Positions 35,574-47,100 of a stretch of DNA of 64,000 bases are shown here, piece after piece. Position numbers and translations under genes: made by a program. Each line of letters begins with the position of its first letter. Within the stretch, counting starts at the first letter, position 1. This DNA comes from Gemmatimonadaceae bacterium (GTDB taxonomy: Bacteria > Gemmatimonadota > Gemmatimonadetes > Gemmatimonadales > Gemmatimonadaceae): positions 1-64,000 of the forward strand of contig JADZAN010000028.1 in assembly GCA_020852815.1 (NCBI GenBank), read 5' to 3'. The notes below the pieces were generated by a model. It saw only the letters and a list, made by a program, of their open reading frames with translations, was not told the DNA's origin and ran no database searches.

Positions 35574-38045
35574 ATGGCGCTGAAGACCGGTACCATCTGG
35601 CACATGTCCGACTTGCACCTGCGCGCGGGGGTGGACACTGGGGCAGCGATTCAGCGGGCGGACGTCGACGGGCTCGACCCCACAGCATTCTCGGTCGACG
35701 CGCGGAGAGCTTTGTTCACGTTCGTCGAGCGGCAGCGCGAGGAAGCCGAGGGGCTACCCGACCCTCGGGTGGCAAACGCCCTGGTGATATCAGGTGACTT
35801 GGTGCATCAGAGCGGGTGGACCGATACCGTCATCGTGCAAGGATTCCTGGAGCGGTTGCGGAAGGAGCTGCAACTACCGCCGGAACGTGTCGTCGTCATA
35901 CCCGGCAATCACGACGTGAACTGGGCGACTGCACGTACGAAACCGTCGGCAAGTCGCGATGAGTTCATGGCAGTGACGAGTGGCTACACGAGAGTCAACG
36001 AACACTGCAGCAGTGTCTGGTTCGATGACGACGGGCTCGCCTTCCTGCTGGCGGATACGGTCGCTCACGTGGGCGTACCGGTCAACCTCGGGCGCGTGGT
36101 CACGGAGCTGTGCGAGGCATTCCCTGCGCTGGCGAAGAAGGAGGTGGAGCAGGTCCTCGCCGGGGCGCTTGCGGCAGAAGTCCCGACGATCGCGCCCAAC
36201 GCTATCGCGGAACAGTTACAACATATCGCCGCCTCGCGCACGCCGGAGTTCGCCGCGTCGGGACACTTGCCGATGCCGTCCGACAACCCGCGGCTACCCA
36301 ACGACCTGCTCGGCTTCCTGGTCTCGCACTACCCGCTGCTCCCTTGCCCCTACACGAATGTCGAGGTGAAACCGTTCCACCTTCCGGTGGGTGCGGGCCC
36401 CGCGAAGCGCGTGCTGTCCGAAGCTGGCGTCTTCGTCTGCCTGCACGGGCATCAGCACGTCTCGTGGGTCCACGCGGAAAAGACCACGTACGGCAACCCC
36501 GACGTCCGGTTCTGTTGCGTGGGTGCCGGAAGTCTCACTCAGGACGACAAGGCGTTCAACATCATCCGATACGCATTGATGACCGAGACGGGCGAAGCCC
36601 GGCTCGCGATACAGCCTGTCTATATTCGGGCGGCTAGCGTACAAGCGGGCGAGATCAAGCGGTTCTACATTCCGCCGCGGGTCGGGATTCCCGCACGCGC
36701 CGTCCGACTCGTGGAGCGCATCTACGCGGACGCGCATGTACGGGGTGACAAGTGGTACTCGGACATTTCCACGCAAGGATGGAGAACCGACGCCGCCGGC
36801 AAGCGGGTGAGGAAAATCCCCGTCGTCATTCAGACGGATCAGGCGGGGCCTCCGACGAAGATTCGGGCCCAACCGCTTACCGCCGGATTCCACGTATCGA
36901 TCGACCCGAAGAACCCGCAGGACCCGGGCCCCGGTACGCGCTCTTCGATCCGCGTCGTCGCCGACAACACGACAGATCGCCTGAGCTTCGCCATTCGAGA
37001 ATTCAATCGTTTCGCGTACTGCTCAACGGTCGAGGAGAAGGCCCGATGTTACGGCGGAGAGCTCGCCGTACCGAGTCTTGCATATGACGAGGAGGCGATC
37101 GTTCATGTCGTGCGCGTGCCGTGCGAGCGCCTCGAGATCTACGTTTGCACACCCGACGTGGCACCGACGCTCAACGACCTACGCCTCGTCACTTACGTCG
37201 AGACGGCGAAAGGCGCGCTGGAAGAGGTCAAGCAGCTCCAAGCGATGACCGATCACACCCTCGAAACGTGGCCCGAGGTGAAGCGAGTGCGACTCACCGT
37301 CCCACGCCCCATGGAAGGGGCGGCTTACGGTGTCGCGTGGAAGCTCCCGCCGCGAAGGGTAGCCAACGACGATACGGCCTCCAACCCGGCGCACCGGGAC
37401 GCGCTACACCGAGGCATCGAGCAGCTCCGGTTGAAGCTTCTCCAGGGAAAGAAGCAAGCGGCGGTGCGGGCGCAGCTGCTCGCGGCGTGGCGTCCCTTCG
37501 AGGTATCGATTCGGACGCGAATCGCGACCGTCTGCCCGGGGGCCGAAGAGTCCGCGGAGATTACACTCGTTGTCCCCGACCAACCGCTCCTCACGCTCGA
37601 AGAGTACCAGGCGCAGTACGAAAAGCTGCTGCGCCCCGAGGTCTCACTCGTGCCCGTGCTGGCGAGTTTTGATCACGCTGACAAACGATACAAGGCGAAG
37701 ATCACTGTGGGACTCGGCGTCGCAGGTGTAGCCTACCTGACTAACCAGATCATTCACTACGATAGCACGAAGACACCAAGTCAGCCGCAGCTCAACGGCG
37801 ATGCGCCACCCTCACCCTACTTGGCGCTCTCCGTCGAGGGCGACGAGCTCGCGAAGCACTCGAGTCTGTATGCTTACCCGCTCGTGCATCCCTGGCTGCG
37901 TGGCACCCCACTGGGTTGCGTGTGCGTCGGATCAATAGAAGGGGACTACCACCTGCAGCTCGAACAAGAGCTCTTCAACCCGGCGCTTCACGAGTTCCTG
38001 ATCAACCTCAGCCGTGCCGGAGGAATCGGAAGGCCGTTCGCATGA
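35574..38045 (+). CDS. Calcineurin-like metallophosphoesterase with long unknown C-terminal part
   Basis: The protein has 823 residues. The N-terminal domain (about 5-340) has the full set of metal ligands: Asp13-x-His15 (SDLHL), Asp75 (ISGDLVH), GNHD (111-114), a His in LVSHYPLLP, and LHGHQH (290-295). It should therefore be an active dimetal phosphoesterase or nuclease. The remaining 480 residues match nothing I recognise; they look globular, with helical and beta segments and no membrane helices. Base use is less extreme than in the backbone genes. It lies among mobile-element remnants near a CRISPR locus, so a defence role is possible but unproven. Confidence 0.82.
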   Translation: MALKTGTIWHMSDLHLRAGVDTGAAIQRADVDGLDPTAFSVDARRALFTFVERQREEAEGLPDPRVANALVISGDLVHQSGWTDTVIVQGFLERLRKELQLPPERVVVIPGNHDVNWATARTKPSASRDEFMAVTSGYTRVNEHCSSVWFDDDGLAFLLADTVAHVGVPVNLGRVVTELCEAFPALAKKEVEQVLAGALAAEVPTIAPNAIAEQLQHIAASRTPEFAASGHLPMPSDNPRLPNDLLGFLVSHYPLLPCPYTNVEVKPFHLPVGAGPAKRVLSEAGVFVCLHGHQHVSWVHAEKTTYGNPDVRFCCVGAGSLTQDDKAFNIIRYALMTETGEARLAIQPVYIRAASVQAGEIKRFYIPPRVGIPARAVRLVERIYADAHVRGDKWYSDISTQGWRTDAAGKRVRKIPVVIQTDQAGPPTKIRAQPLTAGFHVSIDPKNPQDPGPGTRSSIRVVADNTTDRLSFAIREFNRFAYCSTVEEKARCYGGELAVPSLAYDEEAIVHVVRVPCERLEIYVCTPDVAPTLNDLRLVTYVETAKGALEEVKQLQAMTDHTLETWPEVKRVRLTVPRPMEGAAYGVAWKLPPRRVANDDTASNPAHRDALHRGIEQLRLKLLQGKKQAAVRAQLLAAWRPFEVSIRTRIATVCPGAEESAEITLVVPDQPLLTLEEYQAQYEKLLRPEVSLVPVLASFDHADKRYKAKITVGLGVAGVAYLTNQIIHYDSTKTPSQPQLNGDAPPSPYLALSVEGDELAKHSSLYAYPLVHPWLRGTPLGCVCVGSIEGDYHLQLEQELFNPALHEFLINLSRAGGIGRPFA

Positions 38046-38136
38046 CCCACCATGTGCGCAAATCGTCCTGTTGTGGCCGATACTCCTCCGACGTGGCACA
38101 CCACCCTGCACGAGCTCTCATTCTGGGAGGCACCAA

Positions 38137-38355
38137 ATGAAATCCGAACATTCATCGCGTCTGCACTGGGTCGAGTTGTCACCTGGCTTCGCCACGCTCG
38201 TCCTTCGGAGAGAGCCCTCGGGGAACCTTGCTGAAGGCACACTTGTATCTTATATTCCCGCAACGACTTACGATGAGCCAGCGAGAAATCATGCAGCGAG
38301 CGATGCTTCGCCGTCCGGCGAAAAGGTGCTAAAAGCAAGCGGGGGAGCCACTTAG
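38137..38355 (+). CDS. Possible small ORF of unknown function
   Basis: A 72-codon frame starts at ATG 38137 after GGGAGG and ends inside a strong hairpin at 38341. The product (MKSEHSSRLHWVELSPGFAT and on) has no recognised motif. Spacing of the putative ribosome-binding site is reasonable, but length and lack of conservation evidence keep this tentative. Confidence 0.25.
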   Translation: MKSEHSSRLHWVELSPGFATLVLRREPSGNLAEGTLVSYIPATTYDEPARNHAASDASPSGEKVLKASGGAT

Positions 38356-38365
38356 CGGCTCCCCC
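38341..38365 (+). terminator. Perfect GC-rich hairpin, terminator-like
   Basis: GGGGGAGCC, loop ACTTAGC, GGCTCCCCC. It is the first of three successive hairpins in the gap 38046-38623. No long T-run follows. Confidence 0.65.
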
Positions 38366-38472
38366 ATCGTGCACCTCTCCGATGAGGGAGGTGCCGGTAA
38401 GCGCTGGCGGAAAGACGTCGCCGCCCAATCCGCGACCGCACTGCTCCCGTGAATTTCCGGGGAGGAGTGCGG
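38341..38472. other. Three-hairpin structured intergenic segment
   Basis: The hairpin at 38341-38365 is followed by GCACCTC-CC/GGGAGGTGC (38371-38394, one bulge) and CCGCACT-CTCCC/GGGAG-AGTGCGG (38436-38472, one mismatch), then TTTG. They may be a terminator cluster after the phosphoesterase gene or a structured RNA. No protein gene is supported here apart from the tentative short ORF; 38473-38623 shows nothing recognisable. Confidence 0.5.
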
Positions 38473-38685
38473 TTTGTTCATCCCGCTGTCGAGCGGAATG
38501 CGTTCCGGTGGGCGATCTCAAGCGTGCCGGGCAGGTACGGTCCGCTCTGCTCTCCGAGCTTCGACAGCAGTAGCGACAGGTACACCTCCGTGGACTTGTT
38601 CTCGAAGCGGAAGCCGTGAAAGTTGTGAGTTCTCTGAATTCTGTCGCAGTTCTTCTCTAAACTCTGTCGCATCCGGGGTCGGGGG

Positions 38686-39486
38686 TTAGGCCGGGTCGGA
38701 CGTGACCACGGCCCGCGGACTGTCCTCGCCCTTGAGGTGGCGGGTGCGGTAGGACCGTCCGCGCATCTCGAAGTGCGTCCCGCGTTCCAGCAGGCGGTCG
38801 AGGATCGCCTCCGCGAGGTCGCCATCATGCAGCACCTGGCCCCACGCCGCCAGCGGCTTGTTCGTGGTGACGAGGAGGGGCTTGCCGCGCAGATAGCGCT
38901 CGTTCACCACGCGATAGAGCACGTTGGCCGCGTCGGTGGCGTGGGCGAGGTAGCCGATCTCGTCGAGCACGAGGACCGCCGGGTGGAGATACGGGGCGAC
39001 GGCGGCGTCGAGGGTGCCTAACGTGGCGGCGTGCGACAGCTCCCCGATGAGGAGATCGGCCGACACGAAGCGCGCGTCGTGCCCGTGCTGGATCGCGCGA
39101 TAGGCGACGGCCACGGCGAGGTGCGTCTTCCCGGTGCCGCTCGGGCCACTGAAGATGGCGTGCCGGCCCTCGGTGACGAACTCGGGGCCGAGGTAGCTGC
39201 CGAGCATCTGGCGGCGGAGCGCCGTCTGGAAGGTGAAGTTGAAGTCGTCGATGGTGCGGAGCGTGGGAAAACGCGCCGCGCGCACGGCGCGCCGGATGCG
39301 CGTCTCGGCGCGATGCGCGATCTCCTCGGCGATCAGCGTCTCGAGGAAGGCGTGATAGCTCATCCCCTCCGCTTCGGCACGCGTGGCCAGCTCGCCATGC
39401 AGGCACCGGACGGTCGGCAGGTGCAAGCGGAGCAGCATGGCGTCGAGATCCTTCACCGGGGCCGGTGGGCGCGTCGTCGCGGTCAT
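38686..39486 (-). CDS. istB: IS21 transposition helper ATPase IstB
   Basis: This 266-residue AAA+ ATPase, related to DnaC, selects target DNA and activates the IstA transposase. The ATG at 39486 overlaps the istA stop by 4 bp, the normal IS21 arrangement. Walker A is GPSGTGKTHL (114-123) and Walker B is VLVLDEIGYL. The C-terminal FEMRGRSYRTRHLKG is typical. The gene looks intact. Confidence 0.93.
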   Translation of the reverse strand: MTATTRPPAPVKDLDAMLLRLHLPTVRCLHGELATRAEAEGMSYHAFLETLIAEEIAHRAETRIRRAVRAARFPTLRTIDDFNFTFQTALRRQMLGSYLGPEFVTEGRHAIFSGPSGTGKTHLAVAVAYRAIQHGHDARFVSADLLIGELSHAATLGTLDAAVAPYLHPAVLVLDEIGYLAHATDAANVLYRVVNERYLRGKPLLVTTNKPLAAWGQVLHDGDLAEAILDRLLERGTHFEMRGRSYRTRHLKGEDSPRAVVTSDPA

Positions 39487-40944
39487 GACGCCACCTCCGT
39501 CACGGGCGTGGACGCGGTCAGGACCTCCGCACTGGGCGGGCCCTCGCGGACCGTCTCGGCTAGCCGCTCCACGTACTCCGCCCCAATGAGGCGTTGCATC
39601 AACGCCCGCTGCAGCACGCCGCGGAACGTCGCCTCGCCGAGCCCCTCGAGCGCATTGAAGAGGCGCTCGACGTCGCCCTGCCACGTGTGCGCGCGCTGAT
39701 GCACGAGCTCCGTCACGTACGCTTCGCCCACGGGGCCCAACTCGAGCAGGCGCTCACGCATGAAGTACAAGCGCTTGCGCGCGCCGTACACGGCGGCGAG
39801 CTGCTGCGCGCGCTGGCCCGTCAGGTAGCTCACCGTGCCGACGAGCGGGACGCGCGGATGCAGCGCCTCGTGGCGGCCGCCCGCCGTCACGATCTTCACG
39901 CGGTCGGGATAGAGGTGCAGCGTCGCCGGGAGGCCGCAGGCCGCGGCCGGCATCGCATACCGCACGCCCTGGTAGTGCACCATCGCCGTCGGCCCGACGG
40001 TCACCGGGAGCTGCAGGCCGTAGTCGGCCGGTGCCACGGCGAGCGGCTGCAAGCGCGCCTGCTCGACGCGCCACCGCACCACGGGCGGTTCCTTGGTCGC
40101 GCGCGAGGGGCGGACCTCATTGACCTCGCGCAGCCACTCGGTGAGCTGCTGCGGCAGATCGTCGGTCAGATCGACGAAGCGGCGCGCGCGGAAGAAGGCC
40201 CGCTTCACGAAGCCCACCAGATTCTCCACGGCGCCCTTCTGCTCGGGACGGCGCGGCGTGCAGCGCTCGATGCTGAAGCCGTAGTCGAGGACGACCTGGG
40301 CGAGCGTGGGATTCCAGACGATCCGCGCGCCCTCGCGTCGGAGGACGACCGTCTTCGGATTGTCGAAGACGACGCGCAACGGCACGCCGCCGCTCGCGGC
40401 GAAGCTCGCGAGCAGGCTGCGCACGAGCGGCTCCACGCGCTCGGTCGCGACGACGACCACGTGGATCCAGCGCGAGTACTTCAGGCGATACGCCGCGAAG
40501 TGGATCCGCCGGCGCGCGTCGTTCGTCAGGCGGACATCGACCTGGCCGAAGTCAAACGGCGCTTGCCTCGCCGGCGACCCCCTCGAAGCGCACCATCACC
40601 TCGGCCGGGATCGCGGTGCGTGCCCCGGCAATCACCCGGTAGGTCGTTGAGAGACCGAGCGGCGTGCCGGCCTCCCGCAAGCGGCGCCAGATCTCGCCCG
40701 GCGGCAGCGCGGGCTCCGCGGTGAGCCACTCGCGCACGGTCGTGCGGAGGGCCGCATCCACGCGGGGCCGCCCGAGCCGCCGCGCGGCACGCGCCGCGGC
40801 GTCATCCGCCGCCGTGACGGCGGGCTCCTGGGCAATGCGCTCTACGGTCCGCCGCGAGACCTGAAACTGCCGGGCGACGGCGCCCGGTGTGACGCCGCTG
40901 GCGAGCAGCGCCTGGACGGCATGTCGGTCGAGCATCCTGAGCAT
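39483..40944 (-). pseudogene. istA: Frameshifted IS21 transposase istA
   Basis: The N-terminal part (40944 down to about 40553; LDRHAVQALLASGVTPGAVA, then an HTH with QFQVSRRTVERI) and the C-terminal DDE part (continuing FDFGQVDVRL, then VVFDNPKTVVL and EQKGAVENLVG) lie in different frames. The junction near 40547-40556 reads GCC-GTT-TGA in the first frame; skipping one G restores ...GCC-TTT-GAC. Joined, the protein would be about 486 residues, normal for IstA. One extra base is the simplest explanation, so the element is probably not autonomous. A programmed shift or a sequencing error cannot be excluded. Confidence 0.85.
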
Positions 40945-41106
40945 CCTCCTCGGCGCCTCCCCGGGTGGGGGCCCGGCCGGTGCCGGGCACGACGCCATCG
41001 TGGGTCAGCGACCCGCGGATGCGACAGACTTTAGAGAAAAGGTGCGACAGAGTTTAGAGAACCCACAGGCGTGATGACGCGGGACGACGGACGATGACGG
41101 GCCACC

Positions 41107-44100
41107 GCTTCAATGGAGCCCCGCTCTAACGAGCGAGGAAGGTTCCTCGACGACTTTCCGGGTTTCGGTCTCCGTCTTCCGGCTTCAATGGAGCCCCGCT
41201 CTAACGAGCGAGGAAGGCACGGCCGCCGTGTCCAAGCGATTGCCCCATTTGTTGCTTCAATGGAGCCCCGCTCTAACGAGCGAGGAAGGAACGGAGCTGC
41301 GCCTCGCCCTCGCTCAGCCAGCGCAGGCTTCAATGGAGCCCCGCTCTAACGAGCGAGGAAGGAGGTGCGGCGCCGAGTGGACACCGTTCTTGACGTCGTG
41401 CTTCAATGGAGCCCCGCTCTAACGAGCGAGGAAGGAGTGGTGGACGCCATGAGGTGGACCCCCGCGACCCTCACGCTTCAATGGAGCCCCGCTCTAACGA
41501 GCGAGGAAGGAGGCGACACGGTGAAGCTCCTGGAGAAGCGCGCCGAGCTTCAATGGAGCCCCGCTCTAACGAGCGAGGAAGGAGCCACGAGCCGCGTCTC
41601 TATGGATGGTGCGGCGGCTAGCTTCAATGGAGCCCCGCTCTAACGAGCGAGGAAGGTGTGCGTTCGCCGCGTGCGCGCCCTGATACGTCAGCGCGCTTCA
41701 ATGGAGCCCCGCTCTAACGAGCGAGGAAGGGCGTCGTCGCACGCTACGACGGTCGGCAGTGGGTTGGCTTCAATGGAGCCCCGCTCTAACGAGCGAGGAA
41801 GGCTGAAGGACGAACGCAACGCAGGAGAAGACCTGGTGCTTCAATGGAGCCCCGCTCTAACGAGCGAGGAAGGCAGCCTCTGCGTGGCGGGCACTCAGTG
41901 CCGACGAGAAGCTTCAATGGAGCCCCGCTCTAACGAGCGAGGAAGGGTAGCGCGTCGCGAGCCCGTACCGAAACGCGTCCGGGCTTCAATGGAGCCCCGC
42001 TCTAACGAGCGAGGAAGGTACCGCCTCTACCGATTCGGCGACGCGGGGCGGTGCGGGCTTCAATGGAGCCCCGCTCTAACGAGCGAGGAAGGCGCGTGAT
42101 CGCGTACGCCCACTCGCGGCGTGAGCGCGCTTCAATGGAGCCCCGCTCTAACGAGCGAGGAAGGCCGAACACCATGAGGTTGGGCACGCCGCGCCCGTGG
42201 CTTCAATGGAGCCCCGCTCTAACGAGCGAGGAAGGCGGGCGCGGCTCGGCGCCGAATGGGGTGCAGTCGCGCTGGCTTCAATGGAGCCCCGCTCTAACGA
42301 GCGAGGAAGGTGCGGCGGCGGGATGCGCGCCCCAACCCACCGGGGGCTTCAATGGATCCCCGCTCTAACGAGCGAGGAGGGTGGATCAAGCTGGAAAAGG
42401 AGGAAGTATGACAGCAGAAGCTTCAATGGAGCCCCGCTCTAACGAGCGAGGAAGGTCCAACAGCGTCTTGATCCCGCTCTTGTTGAGCCAGCTTCAATGG
42501 AGCCCCGCTCTAACGAGCGAGGAAGGTACGACGATAAGCGGAACATCGAATCCGCGAGAATGCTTAATGGAGCCCCGCTCTAACGAGCGAGGAAGGCTAT
42601 GAAGCTTTCGGTGGTAGAGATGCAAAGTTAGATGCTTCAATGGAGCCCCGCTCTAACGAGCGAGGAAGGGGTCTCCAGCGCCTCTGGGCTCTGCAGCATG
42701 GGCTGGCTTCAAGGGAGCCCCGCTCTAACGAGCGAGGAAGGAAGGCCGACGGGCGGATCGTGCGGAAGGTGAACAAGCTTCAATGGAGCCCCGCTCTAAC
42801 GAGCGAGGAAGGGGCGCTGTTCTTCCCGGACGCGCTGATCCAGTGCCTGGAGCTTCAATGGAGCCCCGCTCTAACGAGCGAGGAAGGCAGGACAGGAGAT
42901 TCTCGCCTTCGATCAGGACCGCTACGCTTCAATGGAGCCCCGCTCTAACGAGCGAGGAAGGCCCTACTCGACGCTTGGATCCTGCCCCACTGCAGAGCTT
43001 CAATGGAGCCCCGCTCTAACGAGCGAGGAAGGAAGGTTGCCAAGGCGCGTGTGAAGGAGTGTCTGTTGGGGCTTCAATGGAGCCCCGCTCTAACGAGCGA
43101 GGAAGGGGCGTTCTTCCCGGTCCTCACAGTGCGGGCGCACAAGCTTCAATGGAGCCCCGCTCTAACGAGCGAGGAAGGCCCATCGGGCGACCCAACACCG
43201 AGCCCCGACGATCGGCTTCAATGGAGCCCCGCTCTAACGAGCGAGGAAGGTCGCGTCGAGATACGCGATGACGTCGGCCTGCGTATCGAGGCTTCAATGT
43301 AGCCCCGCTCTAACGAGCGAGGAAGGCTCGCCGCGCTCGGGCGCACGCTCACGGTGCGCCGGGCTTCAATGGAGCCCCGCTCTAACGAGCGAGGAAGGGA
43401 CGCGCAGCCCCTCTGCCGCACCCGTCGTCGTCGCGCTTCAATGGAGCCCCGCTCTAACGAGCGAGGAAGGCTGCGCACGCAGCGCGGGCGCCACCAGCAC
43501 CCACGGCTTCAATGGAGCCCCGCTCTAACGAGCGAGGAAGGTTGGCGTAGCCGAAGACGAGCGCGGTGTAGGCGGGCTGGCTTCAATGGAGCCCCGCTCT
43601 AACGAGCGAGGAAGGAACGCCGCGAAGAACATCGGGGGGCGTATCATCGCGCTTCAATGGAGCCCCGCTCTAACGAGCGAGGAAGGTATCTCGGCTACGC
43701 CATCGAGGAGGAGGCCCCATGGCTTCAATGGAGCCCCGCTCTAACGAGCGAGGAAGGTTCGAGTCGCAGGTTCGTATCCTCGTAGGGGTTGTAGCTTCAA
43801 TGGAGCCCCGCTCTAACGAGCGAGGAAGGTTGACGACGAGCCCGCGAAAGTCAGTCGCTATATCGAGCTTCAATGGAGCCCCGCTCTAACGAGCGAGGAA
43901 GGGGGTTGCCGCACGTGAAACGCTCGGTCGAGATTCAGCCGCTACAATGGAGCCCCGCTCTAACGAGCGAGGAAGGGATATCGGCGCCGCTGACGCTGGC
44001 GTACCCACGCGCGCTTCAATGGAGCCCCGCTCTAACGAGCGAGGAAGGAAGTCGCTGGCGGGGTTTTGTTTGACCGTGGCCAATTCCGGCTTCAATGGAG

Positions 44101-47100
44101 CCCCGCTCTAACGAGCGAGGAAGGGCGGAGATGAAGGAGTACGAGAGCAAGCGTCGCGTTGCTTCAATGGAGCCCCGCTCTAACGAGCGAGGAAGGCGCC
44201 AACGCCGCGCAAATGGCGATGATGCAACAGGCGCTGGCTTCAATGGAGCCCCGCTCTAACGAGCGAGGAAGGGGGCGCACGTTTTTCGACGCCCCCACGC
44301 ATGTTATGCTTCAATGGAGCCCCGCTCTAACGAGCGAGGAAGGAGATCATCGCGCAACAGAACGAGATGCGCGGTTTCATGCTTCAATGGAGCCCCGCTC
44401 TAACGAGCGAGGAAGGGCCGTCTCCCCTTGACGACGGCCCCGGCGCGCGCGGGCTTCAATGGAGCCCCGCTCTAACGAGCGAGGAAGGTCCGGGAGACTT
44501 CCGTCCAATTGGTGCCGTCGTAGTAGCTTCAATGGAGCCCCGCTCTAACGAGCGAGGAAGGCAATCGTGTTCGTCGTCGCACGGAACCGCATTCCCCCGC
44601 TTCAATGGAGCCCCGCTCTAACGAGCGAGGAAGGATGCCAACGGGGTAGCCCTCTGGGGAGAGTACTAGCATGCTTCAATGGAGCCCCGCTCTAACGAGC
44701 GAGGAAGGCGACTGGGGCGCGGAGGAAGGAGACGATGACGACGCCGCTTCAATGGAGCCCCGCTCTAACGAGCGAGGAAGGCCGAATATGTGAGCGCGAC
44801 CGCCTGCCCGCTGAGCAGGCTTCAATGGAGCCCCGCTCTAACGAGCGAGGAAGGCACCTGACGCCTTCTCGGCGAACCGGGCGGGGATGGGGCTTCAATG
44901 GAGCCCCGCTCTAACGAGCGAGGAAGGAAGCGGGCGCCCCGAGTCGGCGTTCTACCTCTGCCGACAGCTTCAATGGAGCCCCGCTCTAACGAGCGAGGAA
45001 GGCACGCTGTATCGGGACGCCATAGTGCGCGCGCGTAAAGCTTCAATGGAGCCCCGCTCTAACGAGCGAGGAAGGCTCGCTCCCGTTAGGCATCGGGAGG
45101 CGCCTCGCCGCTTCAATGGAGCCCCGCTCTAACGAGCGAGGAAGGTCGGTATTCGACGTCACCGCCCGAATAGCGACCTGGCTTCAATGGAGCCCCGCTC
45201 TAACGAGCGAGGAAGGGATGCTCGCGGCGGAGCAGTGGAGTGAACAACCTCTATGCTTCAATGGAGCCCCGCTCTAACGAGCGAGGAAGGCATTACCGCG
45301 CTCGTCTCGCTCGTCCGTGACGCCTCGCTTCAATGGAGCCCCGCTCTAACGAGCGAGGAAGGCCGATCATTCTCGCGCTGCCGACGATCGACGACGCGGA
45401 GCTTCAATGGAGCCCCGCTCTAACGAGCGAGGAAGGACGTTAGGCGCGCTCGAGGCAGCACCCGTGACCGCAGCTTCAATGGAGCCCCGCTCTAACGAGC
45501 GAGGAAGGGGCGTGACCTGGTGGAGGTGGACGATCGGCTGGGCGCAGCTTCAATGGAGCCCCGCTCTAACGAGCGAGGAAGGTGGCGGTGCGCAATCACG
45601 CTGTACGCCGTGTCGCAGCTTCAATGGAGCCCCGCTCTAACGAGCGAGGAAGGAGCGCACCCACTCCCAGGAGACCATCCCGTGACTGACGGCTTCAATG
45701 GAGCCCCGCTCTAACGAGCGAGGAAGGGACGTGGTGCGCAAGACGGGCTTCCTGCGCGATACCGTGCTTCAATGGAGCCCCGCTCTAACGAGCGAGGAAG
45801 GGCCAGAGGACGACCGCGACCGCGCCAGACCTGTCTTCCGGCTTCAATGGAGCCCCGCTCTAACGAGCGAGGAAGGACAACGGCACCAACGGCGAACTCC
45901 TCTGGATCTGCAAGAGCTTCAATGGAGCCCCGCTCTAACGAGCGAGGAAGGCACCATCTCCTCGTCGTCGCAGTCTGGCGGCACGTAGCTTCAATGGAGC
46001 CCCGCTCTAACGAGCGAGGAAGGTTCACTCGTCGTGAGGTCTACGGGGCCGAGGTGCCGGCTTCAATGGAGCCCCGCTCTAACGAGCGAGGAAGGGGGCG
46101 ATGCGCGCCGGTGTCCCGCTAGAGGTGATGCGGCTTCAATGGAGCCCCGCTCTAACGAGCGAGGAAGGATGGACGGCGATGCGCTGAACGGGTCGTATCC
46201 GCAACTCGCTTCAATGGAGCCCCGCTCTAACGAGCGAGGAAGGTTGATAAGCTCGTTGTAGCGCTTCGTACGCTCGTGCGCTTCAATGGAGCCCCGCTCT
46301 AACGAGCGAGGAAGGGGCTCGGTGATCCTATTCCGGGGCGAGAATATCGACGCTTCAATGGAGCCCCGCTCTAACGAGCGAGGAAGGACGAGGTGAACGC
46401 CTATTGGGCGCGCACGGGCAAGGATGCTTCAATGGAGCCCCGCTCTAACGAGCGAGGAAGGGTCGGCTGGCACACGAGAGGAGGAGAGGATGCGACAGCT
46501 TCAATGGAGCCCCGCTCTAACGAGCGAGGAAGGATGTCTCTCTCTGGGAGGAGCGCCTCACATGACACCCGCTTCAATGGAGCCCCGCTCTAACGAGCGA
46601 GGAAGGCAGCTTGAGGCGAGAGAAGACGCGACGCTTCGCCGTGCTTCAATGGAGCCCCGCTCTAACGAGCGAGGAAGGACTACGACGCGTCGGGGGTGTG
46701 GGCGAGGGCAGCGGGCTTCAATGGAGCCCCGCTCTAACGAGCGAGGAAGGCACTCGACGTGCCCATGCGCACGATCACGGCGCACCAGCTTCAATGGAGC
46801 CCCGCTCTAACGAGCGAGGAAGGCTCACCATCGCGCCTTGGGAGGGATGATGTCGCACGCGCTTCAATGGAGCCCCGCTCTAACGAGCGAGGAAGGGGGC
46901 GGACCTGAGGAAGGGAGGTTGAAGATGCGCCGCTTCAATGGAGCCCCGCTCTAACGAGCGAGGAAGGTCGACGGCGTCATCACGTGGCCGGCGGAGTTCA
47001 TGGCTTCAATGGAGCCCCGCTCTAACGAGCGAGGAAGGTACAACTGCGACTCCACAACCGAGGAGGTACCCAAGCTTCAATGGAGCCCCGCTCTAACGAG

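Larger units (their letters stand above)
38624..41067 (-). mobile_element. IS21-family insertion sequence
   Basis: This 2444-bp element has related multi-copy terminal inverted repeats. The left end (38624-38675) contains TGTGAGTTCTCT and then CTGTCGCAG and CTCTGTCGCATCCG. The right end (41016-41067) is its inverted counterpart, CGGATGCGACAGACTTTAGA and so on to CCCACA. Both ends begin with TG, as in IS21. It carries istA and istB in the usual overlapping order. No clear target-site duplication is visible. The right end is 39 bp from the leader-distal end of the CRISPR array. Confidence 0.9.

Noticed and set aside
38436-38476. Integron attC-like site
   Set aside because: The hairpin lacks the conserved GTTRRRY and RYYYAAC ends, and no integrase is nearby.
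37988-38521. Leftward 177-codon frame over the hairpin region
   Set aside because: It runs through all three hairpins and the end of the phosphoesterase gene; no motif or ribosome-binding site.
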